The translations under genes were made by a program, and so were the position numbers. The notes beneath the pieces were generated by a model, which was given only the letters and a program-made list of their open reading frames with translations, made no database searches and was not told the DNA's origin. From Paraburkholderia rhizosphaerae (lineage in GTDB: Bacteria > Pseudomonadota > Gammaproteobacteria > Burkholderiales > Burkholderiaceae), in NCBI RefSeq assembly GCF_004366595.1, contig NZ_SORE01000024.1, positions 53,010 to 117,009 on the forward strand: 64,000 nt of DNA, in the 5' to 3' direction. Positions 43,570-52,621 of this stretch are shown here, piece after piece. Within the stretch, counting starts at the first letter, position 1, and every line of letters begins with the position of its first letter.

Positions 43570-44529
43570 CTATGGGCGCTCGTTTTCCGTATAGGCGGAA
43601 GGATCCATTCCGTAGACCTTCCGGAACGCTCGCAGGAAACTGCTACGGCTCGAATAGCCGACGCTACGGGCAATCTGGTCGATGGAGAGCTGGCAATTCG
43701 AAGCGAGCATCGCGGCCGCCTGTCGCATGCGCAATTGACGCAATACGGCGATCGGCGACTCGCCGATCAGGTCGGCAAACCGCGCCATGAACGACGACCT
43801 GCTGAGACCGGCCGCCTGCGCGAGCGAACGGATCGAATGCGGAGCCCCGGGCCGATTGACCATCTCCGAGAATGCACGGGCAATCTGCGGGTCGCTCAAC
43901 ATCGAGAAGCGCTCGCCCAATACACTCGTCGAGGTGAGTGAACGGCGCAGCAGCATGACAAGCACTTGCTTGAGCAACGCGGTCGTCATCGCGCTGACAC
44001 CGACCTGCTGCCCCGCGAGTTCGTCGAGGACCGACTTCAGCTTTTGATCGAGTTGATCTTCGGCATCGAAATGTTCGACGATAGGCGATGTTAGCCCTGA
44101 GAACAAGCCGATTGTGGTGCCATAGACTGCCTGGAAATACCCGCACACAAGCGTCACTTCCGGCTTGTCGCTTCCCGCGACGTAGCGCACCAGTTCACCG
44201 CTCTCGCTGGGCTGCGGGTCCACCATTTTTAGCATCGGAATACGGCCGTCAGGATCGAACGCCGTAATGTGAAACGGACGCTCGGCGGGCGCGATAATCA
44301 GCATGTGCGGCGACAGACGGATTGGCTCATGTCCGCTCACCACGAGTTCGCCGGTACCGCCGAGGTTGTAGTGCATCGCGGGCATCCTCGACGGAGTAAA
44401 CGACAACCGCCAACCCGGACTCACGTGACATTCGGCAAGATCAACAAATTTCACATCGAGTCGCGTGAGCAGGCTGTCCAGATCGGTCGCAGAGATTCGG
44501 GTAAGTTGCGTCATTGCCACGGCCTGCAT
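43570..44529 (-). CDS. AraC-family regulator inside the duplicated block
   Basis: 319 residues from the ATG at 44529, which follows GTGCGGAGGAC; the next ATG is five codons on. The N-terminal cupin-type sensor has HVSPGWRLSFTPSRMPAMHYNLGGTGELVV and HMLIIAPAERPFHI. The C-terminal double helix-turn-helix is RSLAQAAGLSRSSFMARFADLIGESPIAVLRQL and LSIDQIARSVGYSSRSSFLRAFRKVYGMDPSAY. It lies between the kinase and the FixJ gene. No counterpart survives in the mirror copy, so it was either inserted here or lost there. Targets unknown. Confidence 0.88.
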   Translation of the reverse strand: MQAVAMTQLTRISATDLDSLLTRLDVKFVDLAECHVSPGWRLSFTPSRMPAMHYNLGGTGELVVSGHEPIRLSPHMLIIAPAERPFHITAFDPDGRIPMLKMVDPQPSESGELVRYVAGSDKPEVTLVCGYFQAVYGTTIGLFSGLTSPIVEHFDAEDQLDQKLKSVLDELAGQQVGVSAMTTALLKQVLVMLLRRSLTSTSVLGERFSMLSDPQIARAFSEMVNRPGAPHSIRSLAQAAGLSRSSFMARFADLIGESPIAVLRQLRMRQAAAMLASNCQLSIDQIARSVGYSSRSSFLRAFRKVYGMDPSAYTENERP

Positions 44530-44920
44530 GTCCTCCGCACCCTGAGCGCCGCACAGTGGTCGAAACCGGCGGACTTCGCGAAAGCGGATAGCCCACACGG
44601 CAGCGTTCTGATCGATTGCACCATTCCTGATTATTCCATTCTATATAGGTAACAGCTGCAAGGCGGCCTCACCACACATTCACAGGCCCCCGCCCCCACG
44701 CAATTCGTCGGCGCGACATTCTAATCAGCACTTTCAGTCGTTTTCCATGCTTAAAGCGGATACTACTCAAAAATGGACGAACGGCGACTTATTCGGGACT
44801 TTCTGCTTCGAGGCTCCCTTTAAACTGCTAATCACCGTAGCCCCGTTCGCTCATGTCCTTCCACATGTCGTGGTCACAAGGCGGCGAGGTGCTCTGCACA
44901 CTATTGCATAGGAGCCAGGC
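44530..44920. other. Intergenic region before the FixJ-type gene
   Basis: About 390 bp, AT-rich around 44620-44650 and 44740-44830. From 44889 on it matches the upstream bases of the mirror FixJ gene, including GTGCTCTGC and the ribosome site ATAGGAGCCAGGC. No gene seen. Confidence 0.45.
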
Positions 44921-45658
44921 GTGGCAGCATCTGCAATCGGATCAGGCGATCATCTTGCTCAGACGGTTTTCGTCGTCGACGACGACGACTCAATTCGCGA
45001 AGCTCTTCAAGGACTGCTTTCGACGGTGGGCCTTCGTTCGAGGGCGTTTGCATCGGCCCAGGCATTTCTGGAATTCGACAGGAACGACACGAGCGGACAC
45101 TCGTGCTGCCTGATTGTCGACGTCCGTATGCCTGGCATTGGCGGTCTTGATCTGCAAAGTCGTCTCGTGCAAAGAAACCACGTTCCGCCGATCATTTTCA
45201 TGTCGGCGTTCGGCGACGTGGCAATGACTGCGCAGGCGATGAAGGCCGGCGCGAGGGATTTCCTGCCCAAGCCGTTTCGCGACCAGGACATGCTCGACGC
45301 GGTCATGTCCGCGCTGAAATACGACCAGCAAATGCGTGCGATCGAGGAATCGCGCGAAAACCTGCGCAATCGCTATCGCTCTCTTTCTGATCGCGAGCGA
45401 GAACTGCTACGAATGCTAGGCGACGGACTCATGAACAAGCAGATTGCATCGCGGCTTTGTTTGAGCGAAATCACCGTCAAGGTCGGGCGCCGGTCATTGA
45501 TGAACAAGATGAAGGCGCGCAACTTTGCGCAACTGATCAAGATGGAAAGTCTGACAAGGGGACTGGACAACCAGAAGATCCCCACATCGTACGAGGGCGG
45601 CGCAGGCGAAGTGGCTTACCGTCTGGAGCCTGGGTTAGCGCACATCTTGCGCGATTGA
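44889..45658. repeat. Inner arm, left copy, of the nested inverted duplication
   Basis: The FixJ-type gene and its leader match, in reverse orientation, 58244-59013. Shared leader bases include GTGCTCTGC and ATAGGAGCCAGGCGTG, so the homology covers the start region as well as the protein. Confidence 0.8.
44921..45658 (+). CDS. FixJ-family response regulator (copy 1)
   Basis: 245 residues from a GTG preceded by ATAGGAGCCAGGC. Receiver: VFVVDDDDSIREALQGLL, phosphoacceptor Asp in CLIVDVRMPGIGG, MSAFGD and LPKPFRDQDML. The LuxR-type helix-turn-helix is LSDRERELLRMLGDGLMNKQIASRLCLSEITVKVGRRSLMNKM. It is closely similar to the gene at 58244-58981 over its whole length, the best-conserved part being the receiver and DNA-binding domain. 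The recognition helix differs slightly (SLMNKMKARN against AVMRKMRARN). Likely activated by one or more of the FixL-like kinases nearby. Confidence 0.92.
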   Translation: MAASAIGSGDHLAQTVFVVDDDDSIREALQGLLSTVGLRSRAFASAQAFLEFDRNDTSGHSCCLIVDVRMPGIGGLDLQSRLVQRNHVPPIIFMSAFGDVAMTAQAMKAGARDFLPKPFRDQDMLDAVMSALKYDQQMRAIEESRENLRNRYRSLSDRERELLRMLGDGLMNKQIASRLCLSEITVKVGRRSLMNKMKARNFAQLIKMESLTRGLDNQKIPTSYEGGAGEVAYRLEPGLAHILRD

Positions 45659-46350
45659 TGGAGCGAATTTACGGCGCTAACGATCGCAATGGCTTCAAGA
45701 TTTCGCTCCGCCGGCCGTAAGCGGCGTGGGAGGCTATCACTATCATGATAGCGGTCATCAAACGCCATCGGCCGCGAGATTTTGTCTACTCGACATTGCC
45801 GAAGATCGTTGCACCGCCAAAATAGAGCGCAACCACGACCGGCTGCCGCGGGTGCGACGTCGCGCCCGCCATCGGCATCCGGTTGCATTTCCGGCCCCGG
45901 GCCCTCCTTGTGTTAGTCCACCCGCTTGTTTCTCGCCCCAAATGGCGTTGCTCTGGTTGGCGCGGGCCGTTCTTTATCGTGACTGTCAACGAAAAAGGAC
46001 GCCATCGACAGCCAGCACGGTAGACGCCCAGCTCAGCCTCACTCACCTCAGATCTGTATGCGCCCGACACCACGTAATCGCCAATGAATGTGGACTTCGC
46101 GTGAATGCGAAGTCACGACGCAACCGTTGACGGATACTCGATTTTCTACTGCGAAACGCGACCTGTTCGTCAGAATCGGAAACAGTCGTTCAAAAATTTG
46201 TCTTTTCGATTTGGCCAATGCCCAAGGGCATACGCAGCCGAGCCGACACACCGGCGATGCCTGGTTGCACTGTCTTCATCAACGAATGATGAGCCTTCGA
46301 CAGTACAAATATAAGAACCAGGAACTTCCATTTTTGTGTATGTCAAGAAT
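45659..46350. other. Intergenic region before the MocR gene
   Basis: About 690 bp without a convincing gene; the 95-codon minus frame at 45786-46073 is not family-like. A perfect 12-bp palindrome, CTATCATGATAG, lies at 45740-45751 with a further upstream GCTATCA half-copy, about 80 bp after the FixJ stop. The segment 46100-46335 is more AT-rich and should hold the MocR promoter. Confidence 0.35.
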
Positions 46351-47760
46351 ATGGACCCGCACCTGCAGATTCACCTCGACCGGGCAGCGAAGCTGCCTCT
46401 GTCAGAACAAATTCGCATCAGTATCGCGAGAGCAATCGAATCAGGCCTGCTCGCACCCGGGACCCGACTACCGTCATGGCAGGACCTGGCCGCGCAACTT
46501 GGCGTGGCGCGCGGCACGGTTCAAGCGGCCTATGAACGGTTATCGGACACCCAGATGACCGAAACGTTTGGAGCAAGGGGTACGCGCGTGGCTTTACGGC
46601 CCCGGGCAACGACGGCTCAACCGGAGGCGCCGCCGCTTGGCGCTTTTATGAAAACCTATCAGGAAATGAATGCCGGGCCGGCAATTTTTCAGCTCGGCAT
46701 TCCGGCATTGAAAGAGCTACCGGAAAAGCTTTTTGCACGCGCGCGCTCTTCGAATCTATTGAAGACGGGGTCTTTCTCGTCACTGGTCTATCCCGATCCT
46801 CGAGGGGAGCTCGACCTGCGCCGGGAGATCGCGAGCTATCTCACCCTCTCCCGAAACCTCCATTGCTTTCCGGAGCAGGTGTTTATCACGTCGGGATTCA
46901 GTTCGGGCTTAGGCCTTGCACTGCGAGTGTTAGGTCTGGACGGGAAGAAAGTCTGGATGGAAGAGCCCGGGTTTATCGTTACCCGCAAGGGGTTGGAGCT
47001 CGCGCGTTTGAATGTCGTCCCGGTACCGGTGGATGCGGAAGGCCTCAACGTGAGCTACGGAATCGAGAATGCCGCCGATGCGGCGTTAGCCGTGCTGACG
47101 CCTGGCCAACAGGCGCCGCTGGGCACGACCCTCTCCTTGAGGCGGCGGCTTCAGCTGCTCGAATGGGCGGTCACGAGCAACGCGTGGATCATCGAGGACG
47201 ACTACCTCGGCGAGCTGCAACTGGAAGGCCGCGCGGCACCCGCGCTGGCGTCTTTCGATGGTGGCGAGCGGGTTATCCACATCGGATCCTTCAGCAAGAC
47301 GGTCAGCCCCGGGCTGCGATTGGGATTTGTCGTGGCGCCAATCGAACTGACTGCGGCGTTCTCCGACGTAGCCGCCACGCTTGCGCCCGCGCCTTCACCG
47401 CTCATTCAGCTTGCCACCGCGCAATTCATGCATGATGGCCACTTCATCCGGCGTGTCCGCCGGCTCAAGCGTCTATATTCCGCGCAGCGCGATGCGCTTT
47501 GCGAGCAGCTGCGCCTGCGTAATGCACAGTGGATGAGGGCAGGTCTGGCGATACTGCTCAGGCTCCCGGACGGCGCGCCCGACGTGCAGATTGCGCGGGA
47601 TGCGATGGCACTTGGCATGGCGCCATCGCCTTTGTCCACGTGGTTCGCGACGCCGTCCTGGGCGTTGCCTGGTCTTCTGCTCGGGGTCGCCACGGCGCCT
47701 GAACCGCAGCTTGCCGCATCGTGCCGCCGTTTGTTCGAGATCATCGACCGCTATTGCTAG
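46351..47760 (+). CDS. MocR-type regulator (GntR helix-turn-helix plus aminotransferase domain)
   Basis: 469 residues from the ATG at 46351; a GTG at 46336 is equally possible because AGGAA lies 12 bases before it. The N-terminal GntR winged helix is PLSEQIRISIARAIESGLLAPGTRLPSWQDLAAQLGVARGTVQAAYERL. The rest is a fold-type I aminotransferase-like domain with PLP-binding Lys in HIGSFSKTVSPGLRLGF, preceded by WIIEDDYLGELQ and PLGTTLSLRRR. Members sense PLP or amino compounds and control nearby genes. The serine hydrolase at 47874, 113 bp on, or the MFS gene beyond it may be targets. Confidence 0.9.
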   Translation: MDPHLQIHLDRAAKLPLSEQIRISIARAIESGLLAPGTRLPSWQDLAAQLGVARGTVQAAYERLSDTQMTETFGARGTRVALRPRATTAQPEAPPLGAFMKTYQEMNAGPAIFQLGIPALKELPEKLFARARSSNLLKTGSFSSLVYPDPRGELDLRREIASYLTLSRNLHCFPEQVFITSGFSSGLGLALRVLGLDGKKVWMEEPGFIVTRKGLELARLNVVPVPVDAEGLNVSYGIENAADAALAVLTPGQQAPLGTTLSLRRRLQLLEWAVTSNAWIIEDDYLGELQLEGRAAPALASFDGGERVIHIGSFSKTVSPGLRLGFVVAPIELTAAFSDVAATLAPAPSPLIQLATAQFMHDGHFIRRVRRLKRLYSAQRDALCEQLRLRNAQWMRAGLAILLRLPDGAPDVQIARDAMALGMAPSPLSTWFATPSWALPGLLLGVATAPEPQLAASCRRLFEIIDRYC

Positions 47761-47873
47761 TGCGCCGCCGCCTGCGATGCATGCGGTGCGGGAGTATTCT
47801 CGGCACACATTCAAGGAGTCGCGAAAGTGCTGCATGAGACGTTGCGGAATCATCGATCAGCAAAGGAGAAAAC

Positions 47874-49121
47874 ATGGGTATCGAAAGCAGGCAAAGGCAG
47901 GGGATGTCCTGTGAACGGCTGGAGCGGGTAGAACGTTTTATCGACGACGACTACATCGCCACGGGCAAGCTGGCAGGCGCCGTGACTCAGGTTTGGCGGC
48001 GTGGCGAACTCGCGCTGAACTCGATCCTCGGTCTTGCCGACCGCGAACGGCGACTGCCGATGGCCGAAGATTCGATCTTCCGTATCTACTCGATGACCAA
48101 GCCGATCACCTCAGTGGCGGTGATGATGCTGGTCGAGGAGTGCAGGATCGCGCTGGACGATCCGGTCAGCAAATACATTCCGGCATGGGGCAAGCTGGGC
48201 GTCCACATGGGCGGCATGATGGAAGGTTTCCGCACGCGAGCACCGGCGCGCCCGATGCTCGTGGTGGACCTGCTGCGGCACACATCAGGCTTGACGTATG
48301 GCTTTCAGCAGAACACGAACGTGGACGCAGCCTATCGCGAGCTGAAGGTCGGCGCGCTTGCGACCGACGGTACGCTGGAAGAAATGATCGAGAAGCTTGC
48401 GACGTTGCCGCTCGAATTCTCGCCGGGCGAAGCGTGGAATTATTCCGTTTCCACGGACGTGCTCGGCTATATCGTCGGCAAGGTCAGCGCAATGCCGTTC
48501 GAGGTCTTTCTGAAAGAACGGATCTTCGATCCGCTGGGCATGGTCGATACAGCGTTCCATGTGCCTGAGGAGAAGCGGTCCCGCTTCTGCGCATGCTACG
48601 CGGTCGGCGCGCTTGGCTCAAAGCTGGCGACCGGACAAAAGCCGACACTGCAGGACGATCCATATACCAGTCCATACCTCACGCCGCCCACCTTCATCTC
48701 GGGTGGCGGCGGCCTCGTATCGACCGCCGCGGACTACATGCGGTTTGCGCGGATGCTGCTGCAGGGCGGCGAACTGGATGGCGCGCGCCTGCTCGGGCCG
48801 AAGACGCTCGAGCTGATGACCGCCAATCATCTGCCGGGCGGCGTCGATCTGCCTCGTCTGTCGCGCTCGATGTTCAGTGAGGCCAATTATGACGGCGTCG
48901 GCTTTGGACTGGGCTTCGCCACGACCATTTGCCCTTCGGCGACGCTTGTTGCGGGCAGCGCGGGCGATTTCTTCTGGGGCGGAGCGGCCAGTACGTTTTT
49001 CTGGGTCGATCCGCGAGAGGACCTGATCGTGCTGTTCCTCACCCAGCTCCTGCCATCTGGCGCTCACCCGGTGCGCCGTCAGCTACGTACGCTGGTCTAC
49101 AGTGCGATCACCGAGTCGTGA
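47874..49121 (+). CDS. Serine hydrolase, class C beta-lactamase fold (family VIII esterase-like)
   Basis: 415 residues with AAAGGAGAAAAC before the ATG. Catalytic motif S-x-x-K is visible as YSMTKPITSVAVMMLVE. The tyrosine motif is WNYSVSTDVLGYIVG, and WGGAASTFFWVDP stands where class C enzymes have KTG. This set matches family VIII carboxylesterases such as EstB of Burkholderia gladioli rather than true beta-lactamases. No signal peptide, so cytoplasmic. Substrates are probably short esters or beta-lactam-like compounds. It follows the MocR-type gene on the same strand and converges with an exporter gene. Confidence 0.88.
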   Translation: MGIESRQRQGMSCERLERVERFIDDDYIATGKLAGAVTQVWRRGELALNSILGLADRERRLPMAEDSIFRIYSMTKPITSVAVMMLVEECRIALDDPVSKYIPAWGKLGVHMGGMMEGFRTRAPARPMLVVDLLRHTSGLTYGFQQNTNVDAAYRELKVGALATDGTLEEMIEKLATLPLEFSPGEAWNYSVSTDVLGYIVGKVSAMPFEVFLKERIFDPLGMVDTAFHVPEEKRSRFCACYAVGALGSKLATGQKPTLQDDPYTSPYLTPPTFISGGGGLVSTAADYMRFARMLLQGGELDGARLLGPKTLELMTANHLPGGVDLPRLSRSMFSEANYDGVGFGLGFATTICPSATLVAGSAGDFFWGGAASTFFWVDPREDLIVLFLTQLLPSGAHPVRRQLRTLVYSAITES

Positions 49122-49223
49122 TGACAGTCGGGCGCGCAACCCGGCCACAACGCGGCGCGCGGCCAAGGTCCGGCATTCTTCGATTTTGCGAGGTGCCGCA
49201 TCAGTGCGGCAGCCGAACCCGGA

Positions 49224-50723
49224 CTAAGCTCCTTTCGAGCCGCTTGCGATCGGCGCGGCCAGCGTCGGCATTATCGCGGCCGTTATCGCGCCGCCGATCG
49301 ACGTCGCGGCCGCTACAACCAGACCGACTTCGTAGCCGGACTCGAACGACCCGACACCTGCGGCCAGCGCCACGCCGACGAGCTGCGCAATCCGGCTCGC
49401 CGCGTTATTGACGCCCGAGGCGAGCCCTTCGTCCGTGTCGTTAACGCTCGATAGAACGGCCGCGGTGAGCGGCGCGACGAGCACTGCGAAGGACAGACCA
49501 AGCAACGCCATCGGTACCAGCACGCCGAGCATCAAAGATGCGTTCTGACCGAGCGCCATCCAGACATAAGCGAGTGCGGCGCCTGCCGGTCCCGCGATGA
49601 GCATAACGCGCGCGCCGATCTTGTCCGCCAGCCCGCCGAAAACCCTCGACAGCAGTCCAACGCCGAGCGTAAAAGGCATGAATACCAGCCCGGCGTCGGT
49701 CGACGACAGCGCACGGCGGTCAACGAGGTCAAACGGAACCAGGAAAAACATGATCGAAATTCCGGCATAGATCATCAAGGTCGCGATATTCAGCCCGACG
49801 AAAGCGCGATGCTGCAGCAGCCGCGGCGGCGTCATCGGGTGTTTGCTTATGCGTTCCCACATCGCATAGAGGCCGAGTCCGGCAACACCGAGCCCGGCCA
49901 CGATGATGAGCACGGCGCCCGACTGGGATGACGCGTGCCCCGCTGTCCGCGCTTCACCGGGACCGATCTGACTGAGCGCCCAGGCGAGCGCCCCGATCGC
50001 CAAAGCGAGGATGACCGCGCCAGGCACGTCGAATCTGCGTTCGACGCCGTCATCGTTGTGCGCAAAGACCAGCAGGATTCCCACGACGACGAGCGCGAGC
50101 GGCGGATTGATCCAGAACACGGACGGCCAACCGAAGGCCTCGGTCAGCCAGCCGCCCAGGACCGGGCCGCCAGCGGTGGTCAGCGCGGATGCCGCGGCCC
50201 AGATGCCGATTGCGCGGTTGCGCTGCGTGCGCGGATAGGTCGCCCCGATCAGCGCAAGGCTCGCGGGGGTCACGATTGCCGCGGCCGCCCCCTGCGCGAC
50301 GCGTGCAGCAATCAGCCAGGCGGGCGAAGGCGCCAGCGCGCAAGCAACCGACGCCAGACCGAACAGCATGCAACCGAGTATCAGCACGCGGGCTTTGCCA
50401 TAAACATCCGCGAGCGCGCCGCCGATCAACGTCAGCGACGCGAGTGCGAGCATATAGCCGTTCAGAATCCATTGGACGGACGCGAGATCGGCACCGAAAT
50501 CGGCGCGCAATTTCGGCAATGCGACGGGCAGCGCGGTCGCGTCGATAAACCCCATCGACGACGCGAGCACACAGGCGGCGAGCACCATGCGCCGGCGCGG
50601 CTCTTCGTGTTTAAGCCGGGGCCGGCCCGGTTCCGCGCCTATCACGCCGTTACCGGAAGACTCTACAAACGGCCGCGCCTCGTTGCGACATGCTTGCGGT
50701 CTCTCGTTTGTGGGGGTATTCAT
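49224..50723 (-). CDS. MFS drug exporter, DHA2 (14-helix) family
   Basis: 499 residues with a 45-residue cytoplasmic leader and about 14 hydrophobic helices. Family motifs: MGFIDATALPVALPKLRADFGADLASVQWILNGYMLALASLTLIGGALADVYGKARVLILG holds motif D1 and motif A, ARVAQGAAAAIVTPASLALIGA is motif B, and TTAGGPVLGGWLTEAFGWPSVFWINPP is motif C of antiporters. It exports hydrophobic or toxic compounds in exchange for protons. It converges with the serine hydrolase gene; a pairing of hydrolase and exporter under the MocR regulator is possible but unproven. Confidence 0.92.
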   Translation of the reverse strand: MNTPTNERPQACRNEARPFVESSGNGVIGAEPGRPRLKHEEPRRRMVLAACVLASSMGFIDATALPVALPKLRADFGADLASVQWILNGYMLALASLTLIGGALADVYGKARVLILGCMLFGLASVACALAPSPAWLIAARVAQGAAAAIVTPASLALIGATYPRTQRNRAIGIWAAASALTTAGGPVLGGWLTEAFGWPSVFWINPPLALVVVGILLVFAHNDDGVERRFDVPGAVILALAIGALAWALSQIGPGEARTAGHASSQSGAVLIIVAGLGVAGLGLYAMWERISKHPMTPPRLLQHRAFVGLNIATLMIYAGISIMFFLVPFDLVDRRALSSTDAGLVFMPFTLGVGLLSRVFGGLADKIGARVMLIAGPAGAALAYVWMALGQNASLMLGVLVPMALLGLSFAVLVAPLTAAVLSSVNDTDEGLASGVNNAASRIAQLVGVALAAGVGSFESGYEVGLVVAAATSIGGAITAAIMPTLAAPIASGSKGA

Positions 50724-51553
50724 TTACGAGTGAGGTAGTGAGGCGGCGCCCGGCGGGTACTCGACTTCTATGGCGACAAGCGACTTGCCAGGTAGATGGA
50801 AAACGCTCATTCAAAATTCGGCGTTACGATCGAGCGGGGCCAGCGCCCCGCCGAGCCAATTGGCCAGGCGCGCGAGGCAGCGGTCGTCCACATTCGACGA
50901 GAGCAGGACGAGCGATCGTGTTCAGCTTACTTCATCCTGATTCCATATTTTGTGCCGTCGATCGCGCAAGAAGAAGAACCGAGATCTTCCATTTTCGTGT
51001 GTACCAGTGATCTGGGACCGACCGGCGGTCGCAGCTTCATCTCGAACGTACAGCGAAGCGACCTTGTCATCACCGACGAAGCTGGCGACCACGGCGCCAT
51101 TACGGCACCGGCGGTGCAGCCGTCCGACCTATGTCGTACGCATTCGCGTCACGCCTGTCTATGGGCCCACTCACCGCACGCACTCCGAGTTCCCCCAGAT
51201 TTGTCAAATTAACACCCGCCCGGACCACGAAACTCGTTACAAAAACCGTGCGAAATTGTAATAAGCGGATTTCATATGGCTGTAGCATGCATTGCATGAA
51301 ACCGGTTCGTAATCATGCTGACCAGCGTGCAATAATTCACCTTGATTTAGCGGCTTTAAATGTATATTTAAATATTGCCAAAGCTGCCCTGTATGTCTGG
51401 TTGTTCATTGATGGATATAGTAATTGTCACGCGAATTCCTCCCTGATTTCGGCTTGACGCCTTCCCCGGTTCGCGCGATCTCAGCTCTGCTTTCGGTCTT
51501 TTTCGGACGAGCGCAGGGGCTTTCTTGCGGCAAGAAAACGCAAAGGAGATACC
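50724..51553. other. Intergenic region, about 830 bp
   Basis: No convincing gene. A 138-codon plus-strand frame (50796-51212) is not family-like. Composition falls to AT-rich at 51230-51440, in contrast to flanking genes. Just before the FixJ gene lies a perfect inverted repeat (51521-51537), followed by its ribosome site AAAGGAG. Confidence 0.4.
51521..51537. promoter_or_regulatory. Perfect 8-bp inverted repeat in the leader of FixJ gene 3
   Basis: TTTCTTGC-G-GCAAGAAA ends 16 bp before the GTG start, just ahead of the ribosome site. A one-base centre fits a dimer operator better than an RNA hairpin loop. Autoregulation is possible. Confidence 0.45.
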
Positions 51554-52270
51554 GTGGTTATGCAAACGTCGAATTGGAACGAACCTAAAACCCGGCGACC
51601 GATGGTCTTCGTCGCCGACGACGATCCGCAGACAAGAGAAGCGATCGCGTCGTTGTTGAAATCCATCGGCGTCGAAACACAACTTTTTTCGAGAGCAAAC
51701 GACCTGCTCGTTCGGCTTGAAGAACTCACGCCTGACTCTGCCGATTTCCCGAACTGCCTGATACTCGATGTGCGAATGCCCGCGATGGGCGGGCTCGAGG
51801 CGCAAACACGCCTCGCTCAAGCCAAAGTGCAAATTCCGATCATCTTTGTCTCCGCCTACGGCGACGTGATAATGAGCGTGCATGCGATGAAGGCGGGCGC
51901 ATACGATTTCCTGCCCAAGCCCTTCAGAGGGCAAACCCTGCTCGATACGGTATTGTCGGCACTCGCCCACGACCAGCGCTCCCGCGGGCTCGACCGCTTC
52001 CGCAGAGAGCTGAGCGACCGTTATGCGTCGTTGACCGCGCGCGAAAGGGCCATCCTGAGGCTGATCGGACGCGGCCTGCTGAACAAGCAGATCGCGTGGG
52101 AACTCGGCGTCAGCGAGATCACCGTCAAAGTCAATCGCGCGCAGCTGATGCGCAAGATGAAGGCACACTCAGTAGCTGAACTGATAAAAATGGAAGACCG
52201 GCTCAGTTTCAAGGAACCGCACTCCGAACTCTCGGTGGATCAGGTCGGTCAAGGCGAGCTACCGCGCTGA
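51554..52270 (+). CDS. FixJ-family response regulator (third gene)
   Basis: 238 residues from a GTG with AAAGGAGATACC upstream. Receiver: VFVADDDPQTREAIASLL, phosphoacceptor Asp in CLILDVRMPAMGG, VSAYGD and LPKPFRGQTLL. Helix-turn-helix: LTARERAILRLIGRGLLNKQIAWELGVSEITVKVNRAQLMRKM. It is clearly related to, but more distant than, the mirror pair at 44921 and 58244. It directly precedes the giant kinase gene on the same strand (351 bp gap) and is its likely partner. Confidence 0.92.
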   Translation: MVMQTSNWNEPKTRRPMVFVADDDPQTREAIASLLKSIGVETQLFSRANDLLVRLEELTPDSADFPNCLILDVRMPAMGGLEAQTRLAQAKVQIPIIFVSAYGDVIMSVHAMKAGAYDFLPKPFRGQTLLDTVLSALAHDQRSRGLDRFRRELSDRYASLTARERAILRLIGRGLLNKQIAWELGVSEITVKVNRAQLMRKMKAHSVAELIKMEDRLSFKEPHSELSVDQVGQGELPR

Positions 52271-52621
52271 AGGTAACGTCTGTATCGGTCTTGTGCAGAA
52301 CCTGACCTCCACGCGCAAAGGACTCTACCGGCGGGAGTGCGAAGGCGGCAGTTTTCCCGCGAAAATCTCTCTTCGTCGAGGCCGTCGACCTGACAGCAGA
52401 CTGCACGCAGGCTCGCTTGACAGCGGACCGTCCAGCTGGCCCTCGAGCGGCTGAACGCGCGCCCGGCAATATAAGGGGCACGGTTGCCGCTGCCCGCGGT
52501 CGCAAACCGAACGCCGTGTTGCATTCTATGTGGCACACTGATCATTGCCGCCAGGCGGATCAGCCGTCGTCCAGCCTTCTCCACCCGACATTGGCAGCGA
52601 CCCGATGAAGGAAATCGACAG
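52271..52621. other. Gap between FixJ gene 3 and the giant kinase
   Basis: About 350 bp of high-GC sequence with only short Arg-rich frames. The frame of the giant kinase is open back to 52484, but the ATG at 52622 follows GAAGGAAATCGACAG and starts the recognisable protein. No terminator seen, so co-transcription is possible. Confidence 0.4.

Noticed and set aside
47874..49121. Classifying the serine hydrolase as an AmpC beta-lactamase
   Set aside because: No signal peptide, and WGG stands in place of KTG; family VIII esterase fits better.
50796..51212. 138-codon frame in the gap before FixJ gene 3
   Set aside because: No ribosome site, no family resemblance and irregular composition.
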